Source: Akkermansiaceae bacterium UBA5689
GTDB lineage: Bacteria; Verrucomicrobiota; Verrucomicrobiia; Verrucomicrobiales; Akkermansiaceae
DNA length: 56,160 nt
Assembly (NCBI GenBank): GCA_002420305.1
Contig: DIHT01000152.1
Location: 28,871-85,030 of the forward strand
Direction: 5' to 3'
Positions 8,017-17,843 of the stretch are shown in pieces (within the stretch, counting starts at the first letter, position 1; each line of letters begins with the position of its first letter). The notes beneath the pieces are model-generated. The model saw only the letters and a list, made by a program, of their open reading frames with translations. It did not search any database and had not been told where the DNA came from. The position numbers and the translations under genes were made by a program.

Positions 8017-10401
8017 ATGCTAATCTCGAAAAAATGGCTCAATTCGCATCTGGATCTCACGGATCTCAGCAACAGCGAGTTCGATGACATCCTGACCTTT
8101 GCCGGCGTAGAGGTAGAGGGCATCACCGAAAAAGGCGTCGCTTCTGATCTGGTGGTTGTGGCCGAGGTAGTTGCGAGCGAACAACACCCTAACGCTGACC
8201 GACTCAGTGTGACAAAAGTAGACGCCGGGGAACCTGAGCTACGGCAGATCGTATGCGGAGCTAAAAACTACAAGGTAGGAGACAAGGTTCCATGTGCGCT
8301 TCCAGGTGCTGTGCTGCCCGGGGGATTTGAGATAAAAGAGACCGTCATGCGGAAAGTAGAATCCCGAGGGATGCTCTGCTCTGCCGTCGAAGTGGGACTG
8401 GGCTCCGATCACAGCGGACTGATGATTTTGCCTGCTGAGTGGGAAGCAGGCAAGCCTCTCCGACAATTTGTGGACGACGACACCATTTTTGAAATCGAGG
8501 TAACCCCGAATCGTCCAGACCTGCTTAGCCATTTCGGTATGGCGAGGGAGGTCTCGGCACTCACCGGCCGGCAGATCAGGGCGATTGATATTCCCGCTAT
8601 TGAGCTCAAGGCCGCCGATAAGGCTCTCTCTCTCGAGGGGCAGGAAGTCTGCGCCCTCTATACCGCTACAAGAATCAGAGGCGTTAAGGTGACTGAGAGT
8701 CCAGCTTGGCTGAAAGAGAAGCTGGAGTCGATTGGCCTGCGCCCGATAAACAATATTGTCGACATAACAAACTTCGTTCTCCACGAGGTAGGCCATCCCC
8801 TTCATGCCTTCGACGCTGCAGAGATAGAGGGCGGAATCAGGGTTCGCTACGCGCAGGAGAATGAATCCTTCGCCGCGCTCGACGAGGAGAGCTATGATCT
8901 TAAAACCTCTGATTGCGTAATCTCGGATGAGTCAGGAACCGCCCTCGCCCTGGGAGGAGTGATGGGAGGAGAAACTTCGGGTGTTACCAATTCTACCACC
9001 GAGGTAATCCTTGAGTCTGCATGGTTTGATCCGCCCAGTATTAGAAGGACTGCGCGCCGACTTAACCTGCACTCTGACTCGTCATACAGGTTTGAAAGAG
9101 GAGTCGATCCTCAAGGGGTCACGAAAGCCTCTGCGCTTGCGTTGAAGCTCATTACCGAGCTGGCGGGTGGGGTCATTGATGGCCCCACTGTCTTTGCCGG
9201 GGTTGCTCCGGAAATGACGGGCAAAGTCTCCCTCGATCCCGAACGCCTTCATCAGACGGTTGGGGGAGCTATTTCCGTTGATTCTGCCCATAGGGCCCTT
9301 GAACGCCTAGGGTTGATTCACGAAGGAGACAACCAGTGGGAAATTCCGAGCTACCGGATGGACCTGCAACGACACGTGGATCTTGTGGAGGAGGTCGTTC
9401 GCGTCAATGGACTGGATTCTATCCCCTCTCGGAATCTCGCCCCCTCTACTTCACCCGGGAAGGTTGACGATCGATACGACCTCGAAATCGACCTAAAAAA
9501 ACAGTTGGCAGCGCAAGGCTTTTTTGAAGCTCAGTCCATCAAGCTGATTTCTGAAGATCAACTGCGTGACGCCCTGCCTCTCAGGCCTATGCAGGAAGGA
9601 GACGTGATAAAGGTCAGGCTGCCTCTTAGCGAGGATCACAGTGTGATGCGCCCGAGCCTGAGCCCCGCTCTTCTCTCAATCGCAAGCCGGAATGTAAGAC
9701 AGGGAGCAAAGGAGATCCGCTTTTTTGAAATTGGGAGATGCTTTCGCAATGCCGGGGGGGGAAAGGCCACTGACTTGGAAGCTGACGTTGTCGGGATTAT
9801 CCTCGGAGGACGGAGAAGTCCGAGCTCCTGGCAGGATAAGGATGGCGGGCTGACGAATGCATTCGACCTGAAAGGTGCTCTTGCATCGCTTCTCCCGGGT
9901 GTGGCAGTCCAACTCTCGCCGGTGAAGCCGGGAAACTTTCTCCTGAGCGCTCAGGTTGTGGCCAACGGCAAAACGATCGGATCTTTTGCGCAGCTATCGC
10001 TCTCCCGTGGTCGCGAACTGGACTTGGGATTCCCTGTTTACCTCGCAGAACTGGACCTCAATAAAGTATGCGACCTTCGGAAAAGAAGTTCACATGTTAA
10101 AGAGCTTCCTCAATTCCCCGGCTCTTCTCGGGACGCAGCCATGGAGGTTCCGTCGGACCTCCCAAACGCCGACATCGAAAAGGCCATCCGAAAAATCAAT
10201 GAGCCACTTCTTGTCTCATTTGGATGCTTCGATGTATTCCGGGACCCGACGGGAAAACAGTTGGATGCAGAGAGAAAATCTCTCGCCTATACCTTTCACT
10301 ATCGCTCCGACGACAATACCCTCACGAGCAAGGAGGTTGATGCGGCCCACCAGAAGACTCTGGAACACCTCAGCAGCACACTTCCTGTCAGCTTTCGCTA
10401 A
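8017..10401 (+). CDS. pheT: Phenylalanine-tRNA ligase beta subunit
   Basis: Beta subunit of PheRS, with tRNA binding and an editing domain. In this 794-residue protein the N-terminal tRNA-binding domain covers about residues 40-150 (EQHPNADRLSVTKVDAG). The B3/B4 editing region includes NNIVDITNFVLHEVGHPLHAFD, and B5 and the catalytic-like core follow (SSYRFERGVDP). The C-terminal FDX-ACB domain ends with SLAYTFHYRSDDNTLTSKEV. Length is normal. It converges on the small zinc-ribbon gene with a 19-base gap. Confidence 0.97.
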   Translation: MLISKKWLNSHLDLTDLSNSEFDDILTFAGVEVEGITEKGVASDLVVVAEVVASEQHPNADRLSVTKVDAGEPELRQIVCGAKNYKVGDKVPCALPGAVLPGGFEIKETVMRKVESRGMLCSAVEVGLGSDHSGLMILPAEWEAGKPLRQFVDDDTIFEIEVTPNRPDLLSHFGMAREVSALTGRQIRAIDIPAIELKAADKALSLEGQEVCALYTATRIRGVKVTESPAWLKEKLESIGLRPINNIVDITNFVLHEVGHPLHAFDAAEIEGGIRVRYAQENESFAALDEESYDLKTSDCVISDESGTALALGGVMGGETSGVTNSTTEVILESAWFDPPSIRRTARRLNLHSDSSYRFERGVDPQGVTKASALALKLITELAGGVIDGPTVFAGVAPEMTGKVSLDPERLHQTVGGAISVDSAHRALERLGLIHEGDNQWEIPSYRMDLQRHVDLVEEVVRVNGLDSIPSRNLAPSTSPGKVDDRYDLEIDLKKQLAAQGFFEAQSIKLISEDQLRDALPLRPMQEGDVIKVRLPLSEDHSVMRPSLSPALLSIASRNVRQGAKEIRFFEIGRCFRNAGGGKATDLEADVVGIILGGRRSPSSWQDKDGGLTNAFDLKGALASLLPGVAVQLSPVKPGNFLLSAQVVANGKTIGSFAQLSLSRGRELDLGFPVYLAELDLNKVCDLRKRSSHVKELPQFPGSSRDAAMEVPSDLPNADIEKAIRKINEPLLVSFGCFDVFRDPTGKQLDAERKSLAYTFHYRSDDNTLTSKEVDAAHQKTLEHLSSTLPVSFR

Positions 10402-10420
10402 CGAAACCCGCGTCTTGGTT

Positions 10421-10648
10421 TCAGGCAAGGTCCTCAGCAGTAACTGAGCGCTTTTCTCGAGAACCCAACAGGAGAGCTTGGTCAACGACCCGGGCTGAAC
10501 TTCTATCGAAGCGATAGCTGTGGCAATTTGGACATACCGCTGTGGCAAGGCCCACAATCGACTCGCACCCTTCGCAAACCTGGTACTCCCCAGGGTTTGA
10601 AGCAATTTCCTTTGCCTTGGCGAGGCGTTCGCTTGAAGCACTTTCCAC
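10421..10648 (-). CDS. Small zinc-ribbon protein, function unknown
   Basis: A 75-residue protein with a CEGC...CPNC zinc-ribbon motif around residues 24-43, followed by SYRFDRSSARVV. The ORF begins with GTG, and no strong ribosome binding site is visible. Small rubredoxin- or zinc-ribbon-like proteins of this kind occur in Verrucomicrobia, but no function is assigned. It lies downstream of rpsT on the same strand and ends close to the pheT stop. Confidence 0.7.
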   Translation of the reverse strand: MESASSERLAKAKEIASNPGEYQVCEGCESIVGLATAVCPNCHSYRFDRSSARVVDQALLLGSREKRSVTAEDLA

Positions 10649-10720
10649 AACGCTTAGGGCATACGTGACTCAATTTGAGAAACTCCAAAGATAGAGAAGC
10701 TCAGGTCGGATCAAGGTCAG

Positions 10721-10996
10721 TCAGGAACCGGAACCGGCTGCAGCCTTGATTGCCTTGACTGTCTTGCTCTTGATATTGGCTCCCTTGTTTTTGTGGTAGA
10801 GCCCCTTGAGCGTTGCTCTGTCAACCGCCGAGGCCAGCTGTTTCATGCCGCTCTGCGCCTCTTCAGCATTCCCAGCTTCAGCAGCCTCGAGCGTCTTCTT
10901 CCTGAGGGACTTCACCCTCGTTCTGAGTGTCTTGTTGCGATCGGTCCGACGTACTGCCTGACGAACCCGCTTCAGCGCTGATTTTGAATTAGCCAT
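10721..10996 (-). CDS. rpsT: 30S ribosomal protein S20
   Basis: A 91-residue, Lys/Arg/Ala-rich protein that binds 16S rRNA. The start MANSKSALKRVRQAVRRTDRN and the KGLYHKNKGANIKSKTVKAI segment are diagnostic for S20. The length is normal, and the gene stands in its own short transcription unit, as is usual for rpsT. Confidence 0.97.
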   Translation of the reverse strand: MANSKSALKRVRQAVRRTDRNKTLRTRVKSLRKKTLEAAEAGNAEEAQSGMKQLASAVDRATLKGLYHKNKGANIKSKTVKAIKAAAGSGS

Positions 10997-11094
10997 TATA
11001 AATTCCCCGAGGGGCCGACGAAACTAGGCCAGAAGAGCCCTCTGTCAAGCACCCGCAACTGAAAATCAAGGAATCCTCGATAATTCCTGCTCCG

Positions 11095-11754
11095 TTAAAT
11101 TGAAGGTCCACCCCTGAAAATACGAGTTTGCCCCGCTCCGCCTCCACCTTCGGGACCCCATTGCGCAAATCCCTCGCCAGCCGAAGAAAACGGCAGCCCA
11201 AAAAGAGAGCCCTTAATAACGCGGACCTCAGCGCCAACGCCAACGCGCCTGTAGAGGTCTATGACATCTCGGGACTTCATTCGGATACACCCATAACTGG
11301 CAGGCCTCCCAATCGTCCTCTCCTCGGGGGTGCCATGAATATAAATATATCGACGGAAGGCATTCCTATTCCTTCTCTCGGTGCCTTTAAGCCAGATAAT
11401 CCTGGATACGATAGGATCTCTCCCTGGCGAATTCGGCCTCAGAATTTCTCCAGTCGGACGCCGGCTTTTGAAGACGGCTCCCGAAGGAGCTCCAGATCCT
11501 ATTTTTCGGGCGATTCGCATCGTTCCAAGAGGGGTATTCATGCTCCCTGGCTTATCCCCCAATCCAAACTTAGAGGTCGAAATTCGGTAACTTTTCACCG
11601 GTGCCCCCTCTTTTAAAACCATCATCCTCTGATCACGCACGCTCACGATCACCTCATTCCCCGGAACGATCTTTGCGCAACTGCTTAGGAGGACGGAGAA
11701 CAACCCACCTAGCAGGAGCATCCCTACCCGGCTTAGAAGTGTTGCTTTTGTCAT
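11095..11754 (-). CDS. L,D-transpeptidase (YkuD domain) lipoprotein
   Basis: A predicted periplasmic lipoprotein of 219 residues that may form L,D-crosslinks in peptidoglycan or attach proteins to it. The ATG at 11754 gives a signal peptide with lipobox LSSC. The YkuD catalytic block reads IHGTPEERTIGRPASYGCIR, with the family His, the Ser-x-Gly-Cys-x-Arg motif and the catalytic Cys intact. The frame is open upstream to 11823, but that part lacks signal-peptide character. The upstream glycosyltransferase gene ends 32 bases before the chosen start. Confidence 0.9.
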   Translation of the reverse strand: MTKATLLSRVGMLLLGGLFSVLLSSCAKIVPGNEVIVSVRDQRMMVLKEGAPVKSYRISTSKFGLGDKPGSMNTPLGTMRIARKIGSGAPSGAVFKSRRPTGEILRPNSPGRDPIVSRIIWLKGTERRNRNAFRRYIYIHGTPEERTIGRPASYGCIRMKSRDVIDLYRRVGVGAEVRVIKGSLFGLPFSSAGEGFAQWGPEGGGGAGQTRIFRGGPSI

Positions 11755-11786
11755 CAAACAGTAGAATCGAGAATTGGCTCCAGAGG

Positions 11787-13283
11787 CTACTCTACCTGGC
11801 GGTCTCCCGTAGCAGCTCTCCAAGATATCACGAAAGAAGATATCGATGTATAGAAGAAGCCCAGAGGAAAGGGAAGCAGGAATATAAAGGAAACTATATT
11901 ACCACTGAGGAGCGCATCGATCAGCACAAAGAGAAAGAAGACCCCAAAGAAAAACTCCACAAGCGGAGTAGCTGATTTGATCGCCTTGTATCGACTCTTT
12001 CTCGGAGACGGGGCCTTTTCCCTCTTCAACTTTTCCACCCCGTATTTGGGCGTCCTCACAAATCCAGACTGCATGTTGAGCAAAGCTTCCATCACAGCTC
12101 GCGCATTGTTTATCGACATCCCAATCCCAAGAGCAAGAAGACAGGGCAGATAAACGACCTCTTTCCACCAGCTCTTGGGGTGAAGAGCCCTCTGGGACAT
12201 GAGGTAAAAGAACACTACTGACCCAGAGGCAAAAATAAAAATAGGGATATGAATCAGCGCTTTCACCCAGAGACTCATCTCTGGTTGATACTTTGTGTTC
12301 GGGAAAATGAGGAAGCACAGAACCATTAGAAGCAACCAGGCAAAATTCGAAGTCAGGTGGGCTGTTGCCTCTAGCTTCACATACAACGGAAACTTACTCC
12401 TCCAGATCGCTGGTAGAACTTTCTTGCAGCACTGAATCGACCCCTTCGTCCAACGGTGCTGTTGACTCTTGAAGCCATCCATATCCACCGGAAGCTCCGC
12501 CGGCGTCTCCACCTCATTAAGAAAAATAAACCTCCAGTCCTTCAACTGCGCGCGGTAACTGAGATCCATATCCTCTGTGAGAGTGTCATGCTCCCACCCT
12601 CCGGCATCGCTGATGCATTCCTTACGCCAGATTCCGCCTGTTCCGTTGAAGGTGAAAAACCGACCACTACGGTTTCGAGCTGTTTGCTCCAGCTCCAGGT
12701 GCCCATCGAGAAACATCGCCTGAACTCTGGTGAGCAGGTTATAATTCCGATTAAGGTGTCCCCATCGAGTCTGAATAAGACCTATCTTTTCATCCGTGAA
12801 GTAGTGGATCGTCTCTCGCAGGACATCAGCATTCGGCACGAAATCTGCATCAAGAATGAACACGTAGTCCCCCTTCGCGGTCTCCAATCCGTTCTCAAGG
12901 GCTCCAGCCTTGTATCCGGTCCGGTCCTCCCGGTGGATGAGTTCAGCATCAAAGCCATCGGTCTGAAGCTTGAGGATCTCTCCCTCGGCAATCGAGGTTG
13001 TTTCGTCGGTAGAGTCGTCCAGAAGCTGAATCTGAAGTTTATCCTTGGGATAATCCAGCTGTGCCACCGAAGTGAGCAAGCGCTTCACGACGTGCATCTC
13101 GTTGAAGACCGGGAGCTGAACCGTGACGAGCGGGAGCTCCGCAAACTTAGCCTTAACCTCCGGGCGCCGCCAAGAATGTCTCAGATAGAGATAAACAATA
13201 CACAGCCTATGGCAGCCATAACCAGAGAGCCCGAGGAGAGCCAAAACGTAGGCTATGTACCAGCTCCATTTTAGAAATTCCAT
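11787..13283 (-). CDS. Membrane glycosyltransferase family 2 (cellulose/mannan synthase-like)
   Basis: A processive family-2 glycosyltransferase of 498 residues. It begins with one membrane segment, then a GT-A domain with QLPVFNE, LLDDSTDETT, ILDADFVP (DxD-type metal site), LTEDMDLSYR (catalytic TED) and QQHRW (Q/RxxRW motif). Three or four membrane segments follow in the C-terminal 200 residues. The pattern resembles cellulose- and glucomannan-synthase-like enzymes; the polysaccharide made is unknown. ATG at 13283 was chosen because it begins just before the first membrane segment; the frame is open to 13355. No PilZ domain is evident. Confidence 0.9.
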   Translation of the reverse strand: MEFLKWSWYIAYVLALLGLSGYGCHRLCIVYLYLRHSWRRPEVKAKFAELPLVTVQLPVFNEMHVVKRLLTSVAQLDYPKDKLQIQLLDDSTDETTSIAEGEILKLQTDGFDAELIHREDRTGYKAGALENGLETAKGDYVFILDADFVPNADVLRETIHYFTDEKIGLIQTRWGHLNRNYNLLTRVQAMFLDGHLELEQTARNRSGRFFTFNGTGGIWRKECISDAGGWEHDTLTEDMDLSYRAQLKDWRFIFLNEVETPAELPVDMDGFKSQQHRWTKGSIQCCKKVLPAIWRSKFPLYVKLEATAHLTSNFAWLLLMVLCFLIFPNTKYQPEMSLWVKALIHIPIFIFASGSVVFFYLMSQRALHPKSWWKEVVYLPCLLALGIGMSINNARAVMEALLNMQSGFVRTPKYGVEKLKREKAPSPRKSRYKAIKSATPLVEFFFGVFFLFVLIDALLSGNIVSFIFLLPFPLGFFYTSISSFVISWRAATGDRQVE

Positions 13284-13513
13284 GATGCGTGACGGAGGCT
13301 GATAATGCGTCCAAGAACGGGGGAAAGAGCTAGCAAGAAGCTCGAAACCTCGCAATGCGTTTGCCCCATAGGACCTACAAAGTCAAGTTCTTAACCTTTA
13401 TTCACAGCCTCTGCGTGTTTATGATTTCCTTTGTGCCAGCGTTCCCTGTGAACAGCTTGCCTGCCTGCTCAGTCACTCTTGCAAGAATCCATTGTCCCCC
13501 TTAGACGAATCGA

Positions 13514-14368
13514 ATGAACCAAAGCCAACCCTTACCTACTGTCGCCATTCTTGGTCTGGGAATCATAGGATCTCAAGCTGCAGACCACATTGCTGAAGGA
13601 GGTTACCCCGCCATAACATGGAGCCGCAACATTCGAGACCGGTCAGATTACGAGCCTGACCCAAAGGTAGTCGCTGACAAAGCTGACATTATCGCCTGCT
13701 ACCTTAAGGACGTAGAGGCGGTGAAAGAGATCTTCGACGTAATCAAACCCTTACTTAGTCCTGCTAAGACATTCATCAATCATGCTACAGTTGACTATGA
13801 GACTACCGAATATCTGGTCGCCGGGTGCGCAGAAATGGGCTGTGCATTCCTGAATGCTCCTTTCACCGGGAGCAAGGTGGCGGCAGGTAACGCTTCTCTG
13901 GTTTATTACGCTGGGGGCGACAGAGAGCTGATCGAACGTCTACAGCCTTTCCTGGAGACTACCTCCGCGCAGATCATGAGGGTCCCATCTCCTCTCGCCG
14001 CTACAATTTTAAAGCTGACCACCAACCTGATTACGGCCTCAACCGTCCAAGCGCTCGCCGAAGGGTTGAGTATCAACGCTGCCCATGGAATCCCAGCTGA
14101 AACCTATCTTGCAGCAATCGAACCAAACGCTTGTGCGTCTGCCCTCATTCAAATGAAGGGCCCATCCATGGCGAAAGGAGATTATAACCCGCACTTCTCT
14201 CTCTCCAATATGCTGAAAGATGCTCGCTACATGCTGGACTTGGCTCGAAGAGCAGGGCTTGAAACCCCTGGAATCGCACACACGACTGATCAGATGCAAA
14301 AGCGGAATGATCTCGGTGAGGGCGAGAGTGACTTTTCCATCCTCTACAGACAATTCATCCAGAAATGA
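13514..14368 (+). CDS. NAD(P)-dependent beta-hydroxyacid dehydrogenase family oxidoreductase
   Basis: A 284-residue member of the 3-hydroxyisobutyrate / 6-phosphogluconate dehydrogenase-like family. The N-terminal Rossmann motif is VAILGLGIIGSQAADH, with a WSRN end of the second strand suggesting NADP-type binding. The central NAPFTGSKVAAGNASLVYYAGG matches the family substrate-binding region, and LKLTTNLI carries the catalytic Lys and Asn. The substrate is not determinable. ygfZ overlaps its stop by 4 bases. Confidence 0.9.
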   Translation: MNQSQPLPTVAILGLGIIGSQAADHIAEGGYPAITWSRNIRDRSDYEPDPKVVADKADIIACYLKDVEAVKEIFDVIKPLLSPAKTFINHATVDYETTEYLVAGCAEMGCAFLNAPFTGSKVAAGNASLVYYAGGDRELIERLQPFLETTSAQIMRVPSPLAATILKLTTNLITASTVQALAEGLSINAAHGIPAETYLAAIEPNACASALIQMKGPSMAKGDYNPHFSLSNMLKDARYMLDLARRAGLETPGIAHTTDQMQKRNDLGEGESDFSILYRQFIQK

Positions 14369-15234
14369 GTAATCCATTTCTTGAGCAAGACAGATCTCCC
14401 TTGCAAGTCCCCCTGTCTCCGCGCGCTGTCCTGCGCATGAGCGGGCCAGACCGTTTCCGCTTTCTCAGCGGTCAGGTAACGCAGGATGTATCGCTCGCTA
14501 CTACAACGGAAGCGGCATACGCCTGCGTCCTTAACGCCAAAGGTCAACTTGATGCGATATGCTATATCCGGGCCGACGAGGATAGCTACCTCATCGACGC
14601 CCCGATTGAATTACGGGAGCACCTCCTGACACGCCTCGAGCGTTACCTTATCGCTGATGACGTCGAGATCCGGGATGAGTCAGATGATTGGGCGATTACC
14701 CACCTTATCAACTACGATGAGCGTCCGGCGGGAGAACTCTTCTGGTTGACGAAACGCCTTGGAGAGCAAGGCCTGGACATTTTTTCCCGGACAGAACTTC
14801 AAATCGAGGGAGTAACCATCGCCACAGAGAAGCATTATGAAGGCCTGCGGACGTTTCGCGGAATTCCCAAGTGGGGATCGGAGCTTTATTTCGGACAAAT
14901 GCCACAGGAGGCAGGACTCGAGAACGATACAATATCATACGCCAAGGGATGCTACATCGGGCAGGAAGTCATTTCCCGGATGAAGCGAGCAGGCAAGGTT
15001 CCGCGATATCTAACCAAGTTCCTGGTCCCTCCCGGAACCAATCCACCCTGCCCCATCTATTCCAACGGCATTGAGGCTGGAGAAATCACCACTGTCGCCG
15101 ATCTCCTGCCCGAGGAGTCAGCTCATTTGGCCCTCGGCTACCGGCGGCGTAAATTCAAAGAGGCCGAATCCTTCGACCTCTTGCCTGACGCAGAACCTCC
15201 AGAGAGTCCTCACGCAACTGTGCGTATCCGCTAA
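14365..15234 (+). CDS. ygfZ: YgfZ/GcvT domain protein, folate-dependent Fe-S cluster maintenance factor
   Basis: A 289-residue protein related to GcvT. YgfZ uses tetrahydrofolate to help assemble or repair some Fe-S enzymes. The signature K-G-C-Y-x-G-Q-E is present as KGCYIGQEVISRMKRAGKVPR, including its conserved Cys. The start overlaps the upstream oxidoreductase (ATGA). The stop overlaps the convergent bamA stop by 4 bases (15231-15234). Need for such a factor fits the many Fe-S clusters of the nearby complex I. Confidence 0.9.
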   Translation: MSNPFLEQDRSPLQVPLSPRAVLRMSGPDRFRFLSGQVTQDVSLATTTEAAYACVLNAKGQLDAICYIRADEDSYLIDAPIELREHLLTRLERYLIADDVEIRDESDDWAITHLINYDERPAGELFWLTKRLGEQGLDIFSRTELQIEGVTIATEKHYEGLRTFRGIPKWGSELYFGQMPQEAGLENDTISYAKGCYIGQEVISRMKRAGKVPRYLTKFLVPPGTNPPCPIYSNGIEAGEITTVADLLPEESAHLALGYRRRKFKEAESFDLLPDAEPPESPHATVRIR

Positions 15235-17594
15235 TACTGGTAGTTCACGTAGATCTGGAGACGGGGACCGTCGTCAGCCAGGCTCTCGCTTTGTATCGGG
15301 AAGGCGTAATCAAGCGCCATCGGCCCGAAGAATGGGATGCTCGCCCTCACTCCAAGACCCACATCACTGTGTAGCTGCTCCGGACTGAAATCATATGAAT
15401 CGGAATTGACGAACCCTATATCTCCGAAGAATGCACCCCTCACCTCTCCCACAATCGGGAAAGTTACCTCCATGGTGCCATACGCAGAGGTATTTCCTCC
15501 CAATACCGATCCTGTTGCCGCATCTCTAGGCCCAACATCCCGCGTATCAAAACCGCGCAGGTTCCGAGCACCTCCAAGCATCTGCCGTTCGAAGATCGGG
15601 ACGTCACCACTGAGGGCATCCACCACGTTTACAGCTCCGCTAAGATTAAAAATCAGATCCCAAGGAAGGTTCCAGTGCTTCGATCCCGAAGCGCTTAAGG
15701 TATAGGTATCGACATCTCCACCAAGAAAGCTGCCCGCCAAGGTTGCTCCGAGGTTGAAGCGGTGCCCACGCCTTGGCACCATGTTGCTGTCCCTGCTGTC
15801 ATACACATAATTCAATGAGACTGCGCTTCGGACGTAGTCCCCATCCTCAGCAAGGAACTCCGAACCGGCAGGCACGGGCTCAACGTCGATTCCCACCTGC
15901 TCGAGGCGATACTCAGCCTTGAGATAGCCTCTTTCCCCAAGTGGGCGGCGAACAAAAACTGCTCCTCCAGCATTACTCTGGTCATATTCATCGCTGAGGA
16001 AAAGCAGGTCGCGATAGAACACTTCTCCGCCCAAAGAGAGCTTCCGCCCCATGAACCAAGGCTCAACGAGAGAGAGGCGCAGGTCGCGACGCTCATTACC
16101 AAGCTGCAGACGCATACTGAACCGCTGGCCTCCTCCCCTGAAGAAGTTCTTAGGATTGGCAATGTCGAAGTTCGTTTGCTCAAGGAGCAGATATCCCACG
16201 ACGCTGTCCACTGAGCTGAAACCAGCCCCAAAACTTACCTGCCCGGTCTTGGCCTCACTGACCAGCACATTGACATCGCGATACCCCGGCTGACTACTAC
16301 GAGACCCGGTGACCTGCACCTGCCTGAAGTAGCGCAGGTTCTGAAGGCGTGATTTCGTCGTCTCTTCGTCCACGGAGCTGTAATAGTCTCCGGGACGCAT
16401 CGGAATTTCCCGGCGGATCACCTTGTCTTTTGTCATAGTGTTCCCCTGAATATTTACCTTCCCGACGCGATACAGTGTGCCTTCCACTACTTTGTAGCTA
16501 ATCGACACAACACCCGGCGAAACATCCCGCATTTCCGGAGTCACGCGCGCATCAGCATAGCCACGTGACCCGTAATAGCTCCGAATCATTCGGACGTCAT
16601 CATTCACCCTCTTACCGGAATAATCCTGTCCCTCCGCCACGCTCAAAGCAGGAGTCAGCTCCTCGGAGGTAAAGACAGTCATCTTACCGAAAGCAACGCT
16701 GCCAACCTTGTATCTGGGTCCCTCGTAGACCGGAATAACGAGATCGACCCGCCCCCTTGTAGCTGGTTCACGACGTACGGAATCAATCCGCACCATCCGG
16801 TAACCCCTGTCCCGGTAGAAATCCTCCAGCTTGAGTAAATCCAACTGGAGCTTTTCTGTATCAATACGGCCGCTTTTGCTAATAAAGGAGAGCAAGCCCT
16901 TTTGCTTGGTCTCCATTTGCCTCCGAAGCTCGGCTCGCGAAAAAGCGGTGTTGCCCTCGAATATAATCTTGCGCACTTCGCTCTTGCCTCCCTCCTCAAT
17001 GACAAACACAAGTTGGTATTGGCCGGGACGACCTGTTTCCTTCAGTCGGTGAGAAACGAGCACATCCGGGTATCCATATCCCGTATACTGCTCCTCGATC
17101 TTTCTCCGAGCCTCCAGAATCGCCGCATCACTGACAATACCGGCCTTTACTGTCGCCTCTCCAGCCAACTTTCGATCGCTAAACACGGTATTACCCGAGA
17201 ATCCTACTTCAACGATCTGTCCGCGGGTCGCGACCTCCACAATAAGCACGATCTGCGCGTCTCCGACAGGGTCTCCCAGGAAGCTGACATCATCCACCAG
17301 CCCGCTCTCATAGAGGCTGGCAGCGTCTTTATCGAGGATCTCTGGGTTATATTTCTGGCCTGCCCTCACCGACATGTAGTCCCGCAAGCGGGACTCATCC
17401 ACCGTCTTGGCCCCCTTGTAGCGAATTTCAACCGCCGAAATTGTACGCTCTTCCAGATTAAGGGGTCCGGGCGCCCGCTGGTTATCCTGGGCCGAGAGAA
17501 CTCCTGAACCGAGTAGTAGCGTAGGAATTAAGGATGCTGCAACACAGCTCCTCAAGCGACATATCCAAAGCGTAAAAATCGTCATGACTAACAT
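15231..17594 (-). CDS. bamA: Outer membrane protein assembly factor BamA
   Basis: Omp85-family barrel that inserts outer-membrane proteins. In 787 residues it has a signal peptide, about five POTRA domains (roughly residues 45-400, e.g. VEVGFSGNTVFSDRKL, IIFEGNTAFSRAEL, VNIQGNTMTKDKVIRREI), then a C-terminal barrel with GGARNLRGFDTRDVGP and a terminal YVNYQY ending in an aromatic residue. ATG at 17594 was chosen because it is preceded by AGGAAAGGA; ATG at 17585 is possible. No skp/ompH gene follows within the window. A TTGACG-type promoter lies upstream. Confidence 0.95.
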   Translation of the reverse strand: MLVMTIFTLWICRLRSCVAASLIPTLLLGSGVLSAQDNQRAPGPLNLEERTISAVEIRYKGAKTVDESRLRDYMSVRAGQKYNPEILDKDAASLYESGLVDDVSFLGDPVGDAQIVLIVEVATRGQIVEVGFSGNTVFSDRKLAGEATVKAGIVSDAAILEARRKIEEQYTGYGYPDVLVSHRLKETGRPGQYQLVFVIEEGGKSEVRKIIFEGNTAFSRAELRRQMETKQKGLLSFISKSGRIDTEKLQLDLLKLEDFYRDRGYRMVRIDSVRREPATRGRVDLVIPVYEGPRYKVGSVAFGKMTVFTSEELTPALSVAEGQDYSGKRVNDDVRMIRSYYGSRGYADARVTPEMRDVSPGVVSISYKVVEGTLYRVGKVNIQGNTMTKDKVIRREIPMRPGDYYSSVDEETTKSRLQNLRYFRQVQVTGSRSSQPGYRDVNVLVSEAKTGQVSFGAGFSSVDSVVGYLLLEQTNFDIANPKNFFRGGGQRFSMRLQLGNERRDLRLSLVEPWFMGRKLSLGGEVFYRDLLFLSDEYDQSNAGGAVFVRRPLGERGYLKAEYRLEQVGIDVEPVPAGSEFLAEDGDYVRSAVSLNYVYDSRDSNMVPRRGHRFNLGATLAGSFLGGDVDTYTLSASGSKHWNLPWDLIFNLSGAVNVVDALSGDVPIFERQMLGGARNLRGFDTRDVGPRDAATGSVLGGNTSAYGTMEVTFPIVGEVRGAFFGDIGFVNSDSYDFSPEQLHSDVGLGVRASIPFFGPMALDYAFPIQSESLADDGPRLQIYVNYQY

Positions 17595-17664
17595 GCGGGC
17601 AGGTCCTTTCCTGCGCCCGCGGTCCAGACCATTTACCTGTCTCCCAGCCAAGGTCAATGAACAT

Positions 17665-17692
17665 AAAATAATATTGCCATTTTTTACGTCAA
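17665..17692 (-). promoter_or_regulatory. Candidate sigma-70 type promoter for bamA
   Basis: On the minus strand, TTGACG (17692-17687) is followed after 16 bases by TATTTT (17670-17665). The -10 lies about 70 bases before the bamA ATG, inside an AT-rich stretch of an otherwise GC-rich region. This is pattern reading only; the same TTGACG -35 sequence recurs upstream of the protease gene at 27413. Confidence 0.4.
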
Positions 17693-17843
17693 TTTTGACC
17701 TCTTATTCCCATTCATCGCCGCATCCCACTTCCAAGCTCGTGACTGGATTGCGGCAAGCCGGATGGCGGGCAGCGTCCTTGACCACCCTCCATTCGCGCT
17801 CTAGCTTTCCGCCCCCGCGACCGGACGGAATCCGGCAGACACC

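Noticed and set aside
10403..10422. GAAACC-N8-GGTTTC inverted repeat between pheT and the zinc-ribbon gene as a bidirectional terminator
   Set aside because: The stem is only six pairs with an 8-base loop and no T-tract on either side, so the support is too weak.
12456..13274. Plus-strand open frame of 272 codons
   Set aside because: It is antisense to the family-2 glycosyltransferase with all its motifs intact.
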